From the NCBI GenBank assembly GCA_029237695.1, contig CM055268.1:53033131-53097130 (forward strand): a stretch of DNA of 64,000 nucleotides, written 5' to 3'. The notes under the pieces were generated by a model. It saw only the letters and a list, made by a program, of their open reading frames with translations, made no database searches and was not told where the DNA came from. Below are positions 33,066 through 44,800 of the stretch, piece after piece. The stretch is from Conchocele bisecta (lineage: Eukaryota; Mollusca; Bivalvia; Lucinida; Thyasiridae). Both the position numbers and the translations under genes were made by a program. Within the stretch, counting starts at the first letter, position 1, and each line of letters starts with the position of its first letter.

Positions 33066-34500
33066 CGAATTTGTTTGTTTGTTTGTTTGTTGGGGTTTAA
33101 CGGCCTATCAACAGCTAAGGTCATTTAAAGCCAGGTCAATGGGCTTAGTACTAAATCCCATATAGTACCTGTACAAGTACATGTACATGTTCAAGTACAT
33201 GTTCAAATGGGGGGAAAATCCCAAAATCAGAACTGAATATTTACAATAAATAAAGTAAAAATAGATTCAGCCCTGAAATCAGAATAATACTGATCTGATG
33301 CCAGGTCCTCGCCACACCAGAATCACTTGGCCCCCTCCCAAAAGCAGTAGGATCAGTAATAATCTTACTACTTTTATAATGGGCAATAACCCAATTCAAC
33401 TCCCAGGTAACAAAAGAGCCAAAGATAAAAACGTACCGGAGGGCCAAACCAGGCAAATCGTGATTCCTATAAGGAGGAATCCCACCGTTAATTTAAGCCG
33501 TCATGTTCACCCGACCAACCACCCACCGGGTTAAATGTGGGATCGAACCCGTTAGCCAGGCTATGAATGTTTGTTGGTGTTTAACGGCCTATCAAGTTCA
33601 ACAGCTAAGGTCATTTAAGGCCGGGCCAACGGGTTCAATCCAGTATTGAGCCTGCTGCATAGCGAGGTAAATCCCAAAATCAGAACGGAATATTTACATC
33701 GAAAAAAAATATATTCAGCCCTGAAATTAGAAAAACCTGATCTGGTGCCAGGTCTGTACCTTGGCCCCCTTCCCCTAAAAGTAATACGATTATGAATAAT
33801 CGTAATACTCACATAAGGTACAATGTATAAAGTGGTGAAAGAACCAGAAATTATAACCAAGGCGGCTTTCTCCATGTAAATAAATATTCAGTTCTGATTT
33901 TGGGTTAAATGTGGGATCAAACCTGTTGGCCTGGCTATAAATGTGTGTTGGTGAAACTGTTTAACGGCCTATCAACAGCTAAGGTCATTTAAGGTCGAGC
34001 CAACAGGTTCGATCCCGTATTCAACCTGCTGCATTGGGGGGAAAATCCCAAAAAAATTCAGTCCTGAAATTAGAATAACATGATCTGGTGCCAGGTCTAT
34101 ACCACACCAAAGTCACTTGGCCCCCTTCCCCTAAAAGTAATACGATTATGAATAATCGTAATACTCACATAAGGTTTTGTTTGTGTTTAATGGTGTTTAA
34201 CGGCCTATCAACAGCTAAGGTCATGTAAGGCCGGGCAAACGGGTTCAATCCCGTTTTAACCTGCTGCATTGGGGGGAAAATCCCAAAACTAGAACGGAAT
34301 ATTTACATCGAGAATAAATATATTCACCCCTGAAATTAGAATAACCTGACCTGGTGCCAGGTCCATACCACACCAAAGTCACTTGGGCCCTTCCCCTAAA
34401 ATAGGATTACGAATAATCATAATAGACAATGTACTCATATAAGGGGTATAACCAGATTCAACTGTCACATACAAAATGCCAAAAACGTATGTGAGGGCCA
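33066..34500. repeat. Cluster of four 'GTTTAACGGCC' SINE-like units
   Basis: gtttaacggcctatcaacag begins units near 33095, 33575, 33960 and 34195. Each continues with aaggtcatttaaggcc, gggggaaaatcccaaaa, tattcagccctgaaatt and gatctggtgccaggtc. Units are 230-480 bp and differ by truncation. The first is preceded by a (gttt)n tract. This is a molluscan SINE-like family, and the copies probably expanded by local duplication. Confidence 0.75.
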
Positions 34501-34502
34501 AA

Positions 34503-34813
34503 CCAGTAGCCTATTTCATCAACATTGCAAAGTACACTTTAGTAGCAAAGTATACTTTGAGGGAGAAATTTTCAATTTTATGATAAATTTATTAATTTTT
34601 ATTATACTGAATTTATTACATTATCACAGCCAAATTGGCTGTGATAATGTAATAAATTCAGTATAATAATTCTGCATACTTTTAATCATGAAATATATGC
34701 ATTTGTTAGTTCTATATTAAATAATGCATTTCAGGAAAAATAAATGATTACTCCCTCAAAGTATACTTTGCTAGTAAAGTATACTTTGCAATGTTGATGA
34801 AATAGGCTACTGG
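34503..34813. mobile_element. AAGTATACTTT MITE (family C), copy 2
   Basis: ccagtagcctatttcatcaa and its complement form the ends. The centre contains a perfect hairpin, cattatcacagccaa and ttggctgtgataatg. It is the best-preserved copy. Confidence 0.85.
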
Positions 34814-35496
34814 TCTCCAGTCAGAATTCAGGTAAGGATGAACCCCGATCATTAAATTACCCATCGCATACTCCCACCTGCCACCCACCTCACATAAGGT
34901 ATAAAGCGGTGAAAGAAACAGAAATTATAACCAAGGCGGCCGGGGGTATCTGTGACCCTGTTCTCATCTGTTCTGCTCTAGTAGGAGTAATACAATTGTT
35001 CCTATTACTTTTAGGGGAAGGGGCCAAGTGACTGGTGTGGTATGGACCTGAATATATATGTTTCTCGATGTAAATAAAGATTCTGATTTTGGGTCATGTA
35101 TTTGATTAAACTGGATTTATAACTATTCAACAACATGGTTAACCATACAAACGGATGGGAATAGATGGAGGATATTCCATCGTACATTTTGAATAGCGGA
35201 AATAATACACGAGTGTGTGTCGGCTTCCGCGTAAGCAACGAGTGAGCATAGCAAACGAGTTGCTTGCACGGACGCCGACGGACACGAGTGCATATTTTGC
35301 ATGCAATCAAAAACATCTCGAGTAGAAATTGAAATTGAAATTATTTGATCAAACTTGTAATACATGTATATATGCAGTGAGTGACATTGAACACTTTCAA
35401 AACCATGACTATTTTGATTTTCTGCTGCTGAATGAGCATAATTAGGGGTAATTGTAACAATTTCACAATCCATGCTATGCATTGTTTACCTGTGCT
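34814..35496. other. SINE-like remnant then unannotated sequence
   Basis: 34814-35090 continues the SINE-like cluster (cataaggtataaagcggtg, aggggaaggggccaagtgac). 35100-35496 has two overlapping minus-strand frames without recognisable composition. Confidence 0.4.
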
Positions 35497-35813
35497 GCAG
35501 CCTATTTCACCAACACTGCAAAGTATACTTACCTAGCAAAGTACGTATACTTTGAGGGAGAAATTTTCAATTTAAGGATAAATTTATTAATTTTTATTAT
35601 ACTGAATTTATTACATTAGCACAGCCATTTTGGCTGTGATAATGTAATAAATTCAGTACAGTATAATAATTCTGCATACTTTTAATCATCAAATATATGC
35701 AGTTGTTAGTTCTATGTGAAATAATGCATTTTGGCAAAAATAAATGATTACTCCCTCAAAGTATAGTTTGCTAGATAAGTATACTTTGTAATTTTGATGA
35801 AATCGGCTACTGG
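35497..35813. mobile_element. AAGTATACTTT MITE (family C), copy 3
   Basis: gcagcctatttcaccaacac at the left and gatgaaatcggctactgg at the right, with the same internal hairpin (cattagcacagcc and ggctgtgataatg). Confidence 0.82.
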
Positions 35814-36169
35814 TCGGATTCCACTTAATAATGAAGAACGACTATGGCATTCTAGTCCAGCCCAGGCCCAACACACGAGCACACTCCTGTACCAGATAAG
35901 TATTACGCTGTTTTTTGCAATTATGACAAACAGTGTAGACCCTGATTAGACTGGATGCACAGGCTGATATGGGACAATTTCTTCAGCAAAGAGCTTCATC
36001 GTATTTTCAGTCGTCTTATCTTTCATATATCAGAATCATTAGATGAATTCTGTTCTATGTATGTAAAAAAAATGCAAATTGACTCCGAAACCTGACTAGA
36101 TAACTTGGATATGATCTAACTAAGAAAACAAAAGTTAAATTTTAAAAATCGGTCCAGTATTTCTAAAAT

Positions 36170-36345
36170 TCAAAACAATTTCCCCATATTAAATCCCCAT
36201 AGACATCTTCTCCGTGAAGATGTCTATGGGGATTTAACATGGGGAAATTGTTTTTTCGCAATAAAATCAATATTTGACGAAATTTCACGAAATAAAAAGA
36301 AGGCTCATTCTTAAATTTTCCTTTAATTTAATATTATCAAAAAAA
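36170..36345. repeat. Hairpin-containing direct repeat, left copy
   Basis: Contains a 49-bp palindrome (ttaaatccccatagacatct and complement, loop tctccg), then ggggaaattgttttttcgca and agaaggctcattcttaaatt. The same block recurs at 37465-37625, on the other side of a LINE fragment. Confidence 0.8.
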
Positions 36346-36426
36346 ATATTCACAATACAATAAAGGCATTAAATATGTTGAACATCTATATGACTACAGA
36401 GTAAGGAATTTTCTATGATTTACTGA

Positions 36427-37455
36427 TTGTACAGCAATATTCAATATACGTCAGGACGATTTTATAAAATATCAAAGTATTGTGAACAGCAGAAGTCCAT
36501 TATGGGCCGAGAAAATAAAAACAGAAAGCATCAACACAACTCCACAATCTACGTCGCTTATATCGAGAGTACAAGACAGCAAATATGTGAACAAATTACT
36601 ATATACAAGACAAACACACAAACAAAATATAGAAGAAAAAAAATCTGAACAAAAATGGACAAATTAATTTTCTGATGATAATTTATGCTGGCAACAAATT
36701 TACACATTAGCTTTCGATTGTACAATAGACTCAACATTACGCAATTTCCAGTATAGATATTTAATGCGTATCATTGGGACAAATAAACTACTCTATCGTT
36801 GTAATATAGTAAATAGCAGTCTATGTGATTTTTGCTCTATGTATGTTGAGAGCATAAAACACATGTTCTGGGAATGTACGTATGTGCAACATTTTTGGTC
36901 ACAGCTTCGAAATTATCTAAATGAAAAAGACTTAACATATGAAATAAATTTTCGAAGTATTTCTCTAGGAATAACAAATAAGGCACTGATAGTAAAACAA
37001 TTTAATTTTATAATTTTGTTAGCAAAATACTATATTTTCAAATGTAAATATGAAAAGCATGATATTACTTTCGAATCTTTTGTAAGTTACTCGAAAAATA
37101 GAATACATATAGAAGAAGAAATAGCGACAATGAAAGACAAAAGAGAACAGCATATTATTAAGTGGGGCAGGTTTAATATATAAAGTTCTTATAGGCACCG
37201 CACGAAAAATCAAGCACAACATATCTCTATATTAAATATAAACTACACAACTACACAGGTCCAGCAGGTGTGAACACAGAGAAAGAAACCCTTACCTTCT
37301 TCCTTCTTTTTCATGCTCTGTATATCTTAACTACTTTACTCTCCCATACATTTCACTTTTTAATATAGTATGTAATCATTGTATTTCATTTAGCTATATT
37401 CTCTTGTAAACTTTATAAAATGTACATGTTGTATTTAAAAGTGGAAATAAACCAT
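36427..37455 (+). pseudogene. Non-LTR retrotransposon 3' fragment (end of ORF2)
   Basis: The frame read through 36660-37183 gives WQQIYTLAFDC, TLRNFQYRYLMRI, then the zinc-finger-like tail CDFCSMYVESIKHMFWEC, a typical reverse-transcriptase C-terminal region of L1/Tx1-type LINEs. A stop (TAA near 36665) and lost frame upstream (36427-36667) show decay. A 3' untranslated region ends with aaataaaccatttaataac and an A-run near 37455. The polymerase core is absent: the copy is 5'-truncated. Confidence 0.8.
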
Positions 37456-37464
37456 TTAATAACA

Positions 37465-37625
37465 AAAAATCCCCATAGACATCTTCTCCGTGAAGATGTC
37501 TATGGGGATTTAACATGGGGAAATTGTTTTTTCGCAATAAAATCAATATTTGACAAAATTTCACGAAATAAAAAGAAGGCTCATTCTTAAATTTTCCTTT
37601 AATTTAATATTATCAAAAAAATAAA
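37465..37625. repeat. Hairpin-containing direct repeat, right copy
   Basis: Same block as 36170-36345. The LINE fragment sits between the two copies, joined at an A-rich boundary (aacaaaaaatccccatag). Confidence 0.8.
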
Positions 37626-37894
37626 TCTTTTTGAATTGTTTATATGGCCGTAAATTTGGGCAGCTTTCGTGAAAAAGACAGTAGATGAATTTGTTTGTCT
37701 TGCTACATAGTTCAGAGCTCTAGAGTCTCAAATGTTGTGCTTTTTTTGTGAAATAGGGAACAAATGAGCCTAAAAATCAAAGTTGAAAATTCACTGATCT
37801 GAGCGGTCAGTAAGTGAATATTCTCAAATAAATGAATTTTCAACTTCATTGTTTGCTTTTTCCAGCTCACATCTGACAGTGAATTTTCTTCAAC

Positions 37895-37900
37895 TTTATT
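37895..37900 (-). promoter_or_regulatory. Candidate polyadenylation signal for TSEN15
   Basis: tttatt on the plus strand is AATAAA on the minus strand, about 196 bp beyond the TSEN15 stop. It is the first canonical signal I found downstream of both minus-strand genes. Confidence 0.5.
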
Positions 37901-37937
37901 AGATAAATTTTACTCACTGTGAGTCTGGAACTGTTTT

Positions 37938-38092
37938 GTGGCTGTGCCTGGAGAAATGGGGCTTATGGGTTTTGCGACCAGTGTAGATCCAGATCACACT
38001 GTGCATATCCATCGTTATTAGGCTATACAAGACTGAATCCGGAGCTATACTGGTCATAAATTCCAAAAGCCCCATTTCTCTGTCATTGCCAG
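37938..38092. mobile_element. MITE family A, copy 6, abutting the TSEN15 stop
   Basis: tggagaaatggggcttatgg, gaccagtgtagatccagatc and agccccatttctctgtca in family order, with a changed centre. It begins a few bases past the TSEN15 stop codon, so it supplies most of the 3' untranslated region. Confidence 0.8.
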
Positions 38093-38095
38093 TTT

Positions 38096-38620
38096 TCAGT
38101 AGTCATCCATATTTTGTAGACCAGAACCACTGGGTATCTTCTGTTCTATGTACATAGCTGTTTGTCTCACTACATGGTTTCTCTGTGCGTCAGGTCGCTC
38201 CTGTCGTACATGTAATTTCCACTCGGACATTTCCGGAGATTCCGGCATCACAAGACCATCTGAAACTTTATAATACACGGTGCTCGAGTCTGGCGCACAC
38301 ATAGCCAGAATAAGGCCGTCAATGGCGGCGTCATCGGTCAGCGTCACTGTATGTATATACATCTGTATTTCCGCCGGGCTCAAGTTAACGTCCAGTGACA
38401 TTGGCAAGACTATTTCGCGAGGTTTGTTGCGACTCGCGTGCCCAGAGAGAAACACCATCTGCAGTTTGTCACACGCATGTACCTTCACGTTCCACCATGT
38501 CTTCACCTCGCACAGGTCCAAGTAGGTCATGAACGCCAGCTGTGTTTGCTGTGTGTCAGCGAAGTGAAATTCCTGCATAGTTCGCAATACTGGATGATCT
38601 TGAAGATCCATTTTGGCCAT
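38096..38620 (-). CDS. TSEN15: tRNA-splicing endonuclease subunit Sen15 homologue
   Basis: A single open frame of 174 residues. The region HPVLRTMQEFHFAD...AFMTYLDLCEVKTWWNV matches the start of the Sen15 fold, and PDSSTVYYKVSDGLVMPESP matches the conserved segment of human TSEN15 (DSTIVYYKLTDGFMLPDP, recalled). Sen15 is a non-catalytic structural subunit that pairs with Sen34 in the nuclear heterotetramer that removes tRNA introns, so no catalytic triad is expected. Length is close to human. A hydrophilic tail after residue 130 is longer than I recall in vertebrates. The start at 38620 (MAKMDLQDHP) fits, and a later in-frame ATG lies three codons in. It is intronless here, whereas vertebrate genes have introns. 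It lies 147 bp after REX1BD on the same strand. Confidence 0.9.
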   Translation of the reverse strand: MAKMDLQDHPVLRTMQEFHFADTQQTQLAFMTYLDLCEVKTWWNVKVHACDKLQMVFLSGHASRNKPREIVLPMSLDVNLSPAEIQMYIHTVTLTDDAAIDGLILAMCAPDSSTVYYKVSDGLVMPESPEMSEWKLHVRQERPDAQRNHVVRQTAMYIEQKIPSGSGLQNMDDY

Positions 38621-38665
38621 TCAACCGAATTACCAACTCTGTACACTATAAATTAGTGCAAAATC

Positions 38666-38690
38666 TCTGTTTGAAACAACAACACAATTT
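38666..38690 (-). promoter_or_regulatory. Possible splice acceptor upstream of TSEN15
   Basis: The minus strand reads ttgtgttgttgtttcaaacag, a pyrimidine-rich tract ending in AG, 46 nt before the TSEN15 start. It could join a 5' leader exon to the coding exon. This is inference from sequence shape only. Confidence 0.4.
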
Positions 38691-38767
38691 CTTCTGCTGT
38701 GTACTTAAAATCAGTATGGCTATGTAATATCGGATCTATATCGGGTCTAGTATTCAGGAACCTCTGG

Positions 38768-38888
38768 TCATCTGTCCGCAATGAGGGTGGAGTCAACGTT
38801 ATGGATCTCGTCAGGTTGGTACAATTCCTCAGACTCGTATTTCAGATCGTCCATCTGTTCAACTATCTTTTCCACCGTGGCTTTCAAT
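38768..38888 (-). CDS. REX1BD: REX1BD exon 4 (terminal)
   Basis: The acceptor is ttttcattgcag. One base completes the Arg codon from exon 3, then LKATVEKIVEQMDDLKYESE follows, and the exon ends at TGA 38770-38768. Confidence 0.9.
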
Positions 38889-41800
38889 CTGCAATGAAAA
38901 CAGACTTGTATGGTGGCTGCCATTTTGTGCAAATTGCACATGTTCTGAGGTACAAAATCACATTGCTGGTTTCATTTGAACTACTGACTGTGTCCCATGA
39001 TTAGAAAACATTCTGACTTGCTCAGAATGTTTTCTAATCATGGGACACAGTCAGTAGTTCAAATGAAACCAGCAATGTGAGTTTGTACCGCAGAAGATGT
39101 GCAATTTTTCAATGACAAGGAAAGTTGACTAAATTTTCATATATATCGATGGTCTAGTAACATAAGGTCGTAAGTGCTATTTTTTAGCATAGCAGTTACG
39201 ACCTTATGTTACTAGACCATCGATATGTGCAATTTTTCATGAAAACTATTTTCTGCAAATGACAAGGAAAGTTGACTAAATTTTCATATATAATTATATG
39301 CAATTTTTCATGAAAACTATTCTCTGCAAATGACAAGGAAAGTTTACTAAATTTTCATATATAATTATATGTGCAATTTTTCATGAAAACTATTTTCTGC
39401 AAGTGACAAGGAAAGTTGACTAAATTTTCATATTTCATAGCAGATGCGGAATTATATATCAGATTTGCTACGAAAATTTCATAAACCGGACATCATTTAC
39501 GGACAATACATGTATGTTGTAAATATTATTCAATAGATATTTATCACATATCGTCATAGATACAAAATCACATGGCTCGTATCAAATATTGTGCTTCTTT
39601 GTGTGAATCGGCTACAAAAGCTGGTGGAAAGAATACATGTATCAAGGAGCATGCAATGTCTTGCAGGAATATGTGGTTAATATAGGAATGAATGGCCTTT
39701 TTGTGGAATTTATCGGGGCATAAACTTGGAAAAGTCGCGGGAATACTGGACGAAGCGATAAAAAATTACAATTTTCGAAAAAAAATATAATATATATATA
39801 TTTTTATTTTATTTTTTTTCGAAAATTGTAATTTTTTTAGGCCTCGTCCAGTATTCCCGCGACTTTTCCAAGTTTATATCCCCGATAAATTCCACAAAAA
39901 GGCCATTCATTCCTTATAATTCCAGCATTTGAAATAAATTCATCAAGAAAATGTGTTTATTTTCCGTTTTCTTAAGAATTATTGTAACTTCACCTCACGG
40001 TTACGGAAAGTAGTTCGGCGTGGGAGTTTACTGGGATATAAATTTTGGACAGAGCTACGGACCAATCAAATGTTAGGGAATTGTGTAAATATTTTGTGCT
40101 GGAATTATAAATACAATGTGAACATTAAAGAATTTGAAATCCCAGCAACAGCTATAAAGGTCACAGGGCTCCAGATAAGGAATTTGTAATTGAGTATTGT
40201 CACTCCATCATTTCTGAAGCAATTGGGTATTTCAAAAGTTAATTGGGTAAAATCAAATCACACTACTGTTTACACACATCAACAGACAGCAATTATTGAA
40301 TGGTTTGCTCAGAGAAAGGAGACAATTCTAATGAAATACCAAGAAGTATTTTCATGGAAAATAAGAAAAAATATGCTATATGTGTGGTCTGTTTATTGTT
40401 TTCTACAGCATGATAAAGATACCACAACTTTTTTATTGCTTTTTGATACTCGCTATTTCTGATTTCAATTGCGTTTTCGACATTTTTAATTGGGAATTTA
40501 AGCAAATATGCAGCTTATCTGGAGCTATGGGTCATATAGAGACAGAACTCGTTTTCAAGTCTCATCCGAAAGACCAGTGAGACGGAAATATTGTGAAATA
40601 ATTTTTTGATATGTAATATGTGATGGTGGTGTATGCACATAATACATTGTATATCTAAATAGGTAATTTGACTTGTACATGAATAACAAGGTCGGGCATT
40701 ATCATAGCACTCGTGTACATCCACATATAAGTCAAGTAACTAATAAACATATAACCCATATTAGCAGTTTGATGAGGGGAAATGAACAGATGGTCACCAG
40801 CATATTCAACCATACAATTGGAACTGAATCACAAACTGTATTGGTTACACATGCATAAATGATGTCATTTTGTCCACTGATATTCTGTTTAGATAATGGC
40901 ATGAATGTTCCTATACGACTATAAGAGTATCATTAACTGTCAAAACTGAACAAATATTTTGTACCTTATTTGGCTTATTGCGTCACAATAAAACAGGATA
41001 TAAACTAGTTGCTATGAAATGTGCCATTTATGAGCCGATGACCAAAATGTGTTCAAAATAAGCTTGGTGTAAATACCGTTGTTTTAAGTCTGCAATTTCT
41101 GCTGTCTCTGAATCATCATCAGGGCGGTCCTTCTGATTCTGCACTGCAATCTGTAACTTGGCTGTCTGCAACAGATTTATTCATTATAGGAATGAATGGC
41201 ATTTTTGTTGAATTTATCGGGGTATAAACTTGGAAAAGTCGCGGGAATACTGGACGAAGCGATAAAAAATTACAATTTTCGAAAAAATATTAAGGCCTCG
41301 TCCAGTATTCCCGCCACTTTTCCAAGTTTATATCCCCGATAAATTCAACAAAAAGGCCATTCATTCCTTATAATTCCAGCATTTGAAATAAATTCATCAA
41401 GAAAATGTATTTATTTTCCATTTTCTTAAGAATTATTTTAACGCCGCCTCATGGTTACGGAAAGTAGTTGGGCGTGGGAGTTTACTGGGATATAAATTTT
41501 GGACAGAGACTTGCTACGAGCCAATCAAATGTTAGGGAATTGTGTAAATATTTTTTTGCTGGAATTATTCATTGTACAGTGTAACATCTCTAAACCGGAC
41601 ACCCTGGGAGTGTAACATCTCTAAACCGGAGGTCCCCAGGGTGTCCAGTTTAGAGATGTTACACTGTGAATCAGATGTATGACTATGCCAAGGTATGCGG
41701 CTGTGCTTTGTGAACGTGAACAGCCATTATCATCATAAATATACACCAGTGAAACCCATAAAATGAAGGATACACAGACTGCCTGCGTGTCCGGTTTAGA

Positions 41801-44800
41801 GGGGTTCTATTGTACATGTACATGCTTTTTTATAACATTTATCTATTCATCACAAGTCATTTGTACTTTAATCCAGACCTCAAAACATGAACCGTCAACA
41901 GACAAAACACATTCATAATTACGAGAGATCCAAGATAATTGCCTAACTCGACTATCAGAAATAATATACAAACTGCAATTGCAGTTTTATTCTCTCGGGT
42001 AACCACCATCAAAATACAATGTACTATCAGTTATAACAAAAGTTTATAATTTTCACCACATTGACATTATCCACATTGACCAGACAATGCATGATATGTC
42101 GGGATATGAACCTTGTGTGTCACATTGCACCAGGTGACAATGTTCAGTTAATTGACTTTAAAGGTACATGCCCACTCAGTAGTTTATATCAGAGAGATCA
42201 TCCGAGACATTTTCTGGCAAAATAAACATTCATTCATCATTACCCCACATATTGATTGGCATTATTATACATTTTATATCAGACGTAACATTCCACACTG
42301 ATATCAGGGGCGATAACCGTGTTTCCTTCACATTTTAACTGACAATACTATTTATACTCCGTATTTATTTTTTGATGTGCCATTATCATACTTTATAATC
42401 TGTTGAAAATATTATTTTTTCAGGCGATGCATTTAGTGAGTATAAATAATAAAAAAAATACCATGCCTCATTTGCATATGAAAATAGCCTGATAGCAACG
42501 ATCGTCACTATCAGTACAATAAATATTACTAACTGAGTATTATAGGAATGAATGGCCTTTTTGTGGAATTTATCGGGGTATAAACTTGGAAAAGTCGCGG
42601 GAATACTGGACGAAGGCCGGAAGGCCTCGTCCAGTATTCCCGCGACTTTTCCAAGTTTATATCCTCGATAAATTCCACAAAAAGGCCATTCATTCCTTAT
42701 AATTCCATCATTTGAAATAAATTCATCAAGAAAATGTGTTTATTTTCCGTTTTCTTAAGAATTATTTTAACTGCGCCTCACGGTTACGGAAAGTAGTTCG
42801 GCGTGGGAGTTTACTGGGATATAAATTTTGGACAGAGACTTGCTACGAGCCAATCAAATGTTAGGGAATTGTGTAAATGTTTTTGTGCTGGAATTATACC
42901 GGTATAAGCCATTATCGAACTGGTGGAATAGTGACAGAATTATACACTTATTCTTAGATTGTATGACGGAGATGCACGATACCGTGCTCCATGTGGTATA
43001 CATGTATGTGAAATCATCGGTGAACGCTCGCCAAATGTTACTGAGCGTTCTTCGGTGACATTCCAACTGGTACATACACAAGCAGTGCAGTTACGGGGGT
43101 TCACCGTGGGTTACTGTATGTGTGGTATGTGTTCTAAAAATTACGAGTGCCGGCTATACAGATATAATCATTTAGTAATATTTATTTTACTGATAGCGAC
43201 TCACGGTGATATCAGGCTATTTTCATATGCAAATGAGGCTGATATTTTTTAATTATTTATACTAATTAAATGCATCACCTGAAAAAAAAAAATATTTTCA
43301 ACATATTATAAAGTATGATCATTGCACATCAAAAAATAAATGCGTGTACAAAGAAAAAATAGTAATGTTCGTTAACGTTTTAAGGAAACACGGTTATCGC
43401 CCCTGATGTCAGTGTGGAAATTTACGTCTGATATAAAATGAAGTAATAATGCCAATCAATATGTGGGGCAATGGTGAATGAATGTTTCTTTTGCCACAAA
43501 ATGTCATATCTACATAATATACAAAACTATCTTATTTAGAACATTTTGTGCCTACCGAGTGGGCATGTTCCTTTAATTGCCCATCCCAGTGGTGATAAAT
43601 GTTTGTTTTTTATTTGACTCGGTAAAATTCTTAAAATTTTATTATTTCTAAATGAGATGATTCATTGCGTTTTTAAACATAATTATTTGTATTTACTGAC
43701 TAAAAATTGCAGATAAAATAGTGATCATATGTTGGTCACCGTTCATCAGCTGGTTGCCCATATATCCTGTACATGTACATGCTTCATTGTACATGTACGT
43801 TACATACCAATTCAAGTTTTGTTTTCTCCACGTCTTGTATCTGGTCAATGATCCGTGATATCTCAGGCAGGCCGTAACGTTCAGCCAATTCTGTCTTGAC
43901 TGAGAGAATATCCTCAGATATTTTGCTGAAGCCCTGTGTGATCTCAAACACCAGCTGCCTGTATAACTGGAAGTTGTAGTTTGGTGCTCCGGCTAAATAC
44001 GCTTGGAATCCTCTGAAATTGCAAGAGCATTTGAAAGACAACTACATACCAGTATTTGTCAAGGCATGTATATGTCATTGCTACATTTGTATTAGTTTTT
44101 CAAACCGTTGGTCACCATTTTCTGAACATAGCAGGGGCCCGTTTCAGTAAACTTCGCACGACTAAAATGTTAGTAAGTGCAAATTTAGGATTGTCTGGAA
44201 ATTTCAATCTATGGATTTACATTTATTGAGCATAGGCTGCACATGCAGCCTATGCTCAATAAATGTAAATCCAAAAATTGTTTACAAGAAAACATGGTAA
44301 ATGTGAAATTTACAGACTATCATAATTTTTCATTTACAAACATTTTAGTCATACGAAGTTTAGAGTAACGGCCCCCAAAATCCCAAATGTTTAATATTGA
44401 TATAATATTTAAGTAATATAAACTAATCTCTATTGAATGAACTGAAATGATGTACTGATGTACAATGGAATATCCTATTTATTACACTTCCACGACGGAT
44501 ATATATGCACATTTAGTCTATTTTTGAGATTATAATCAATGAATTGTGATACAATGACGTGTTTCCCAGGTTTTAACGTGTTGTGTGACGTCAAATGTGA
44601 CATCAAATGTGACGTCATGTAAACTTTTTTAAATCAAAATTACACAGCTGTTTCTATGAGCCAGATGTATTTGAGTGCATGTTTGGAATGTATTCTATCA
44701 CATTAACATTCTAGATTAGTCGAGACCCTAACAAAATTTCAAATAACTTTATTTTGACTGTAATGAAAATTAAACATTTTGCATGGTAGCTCGTGGTTTC

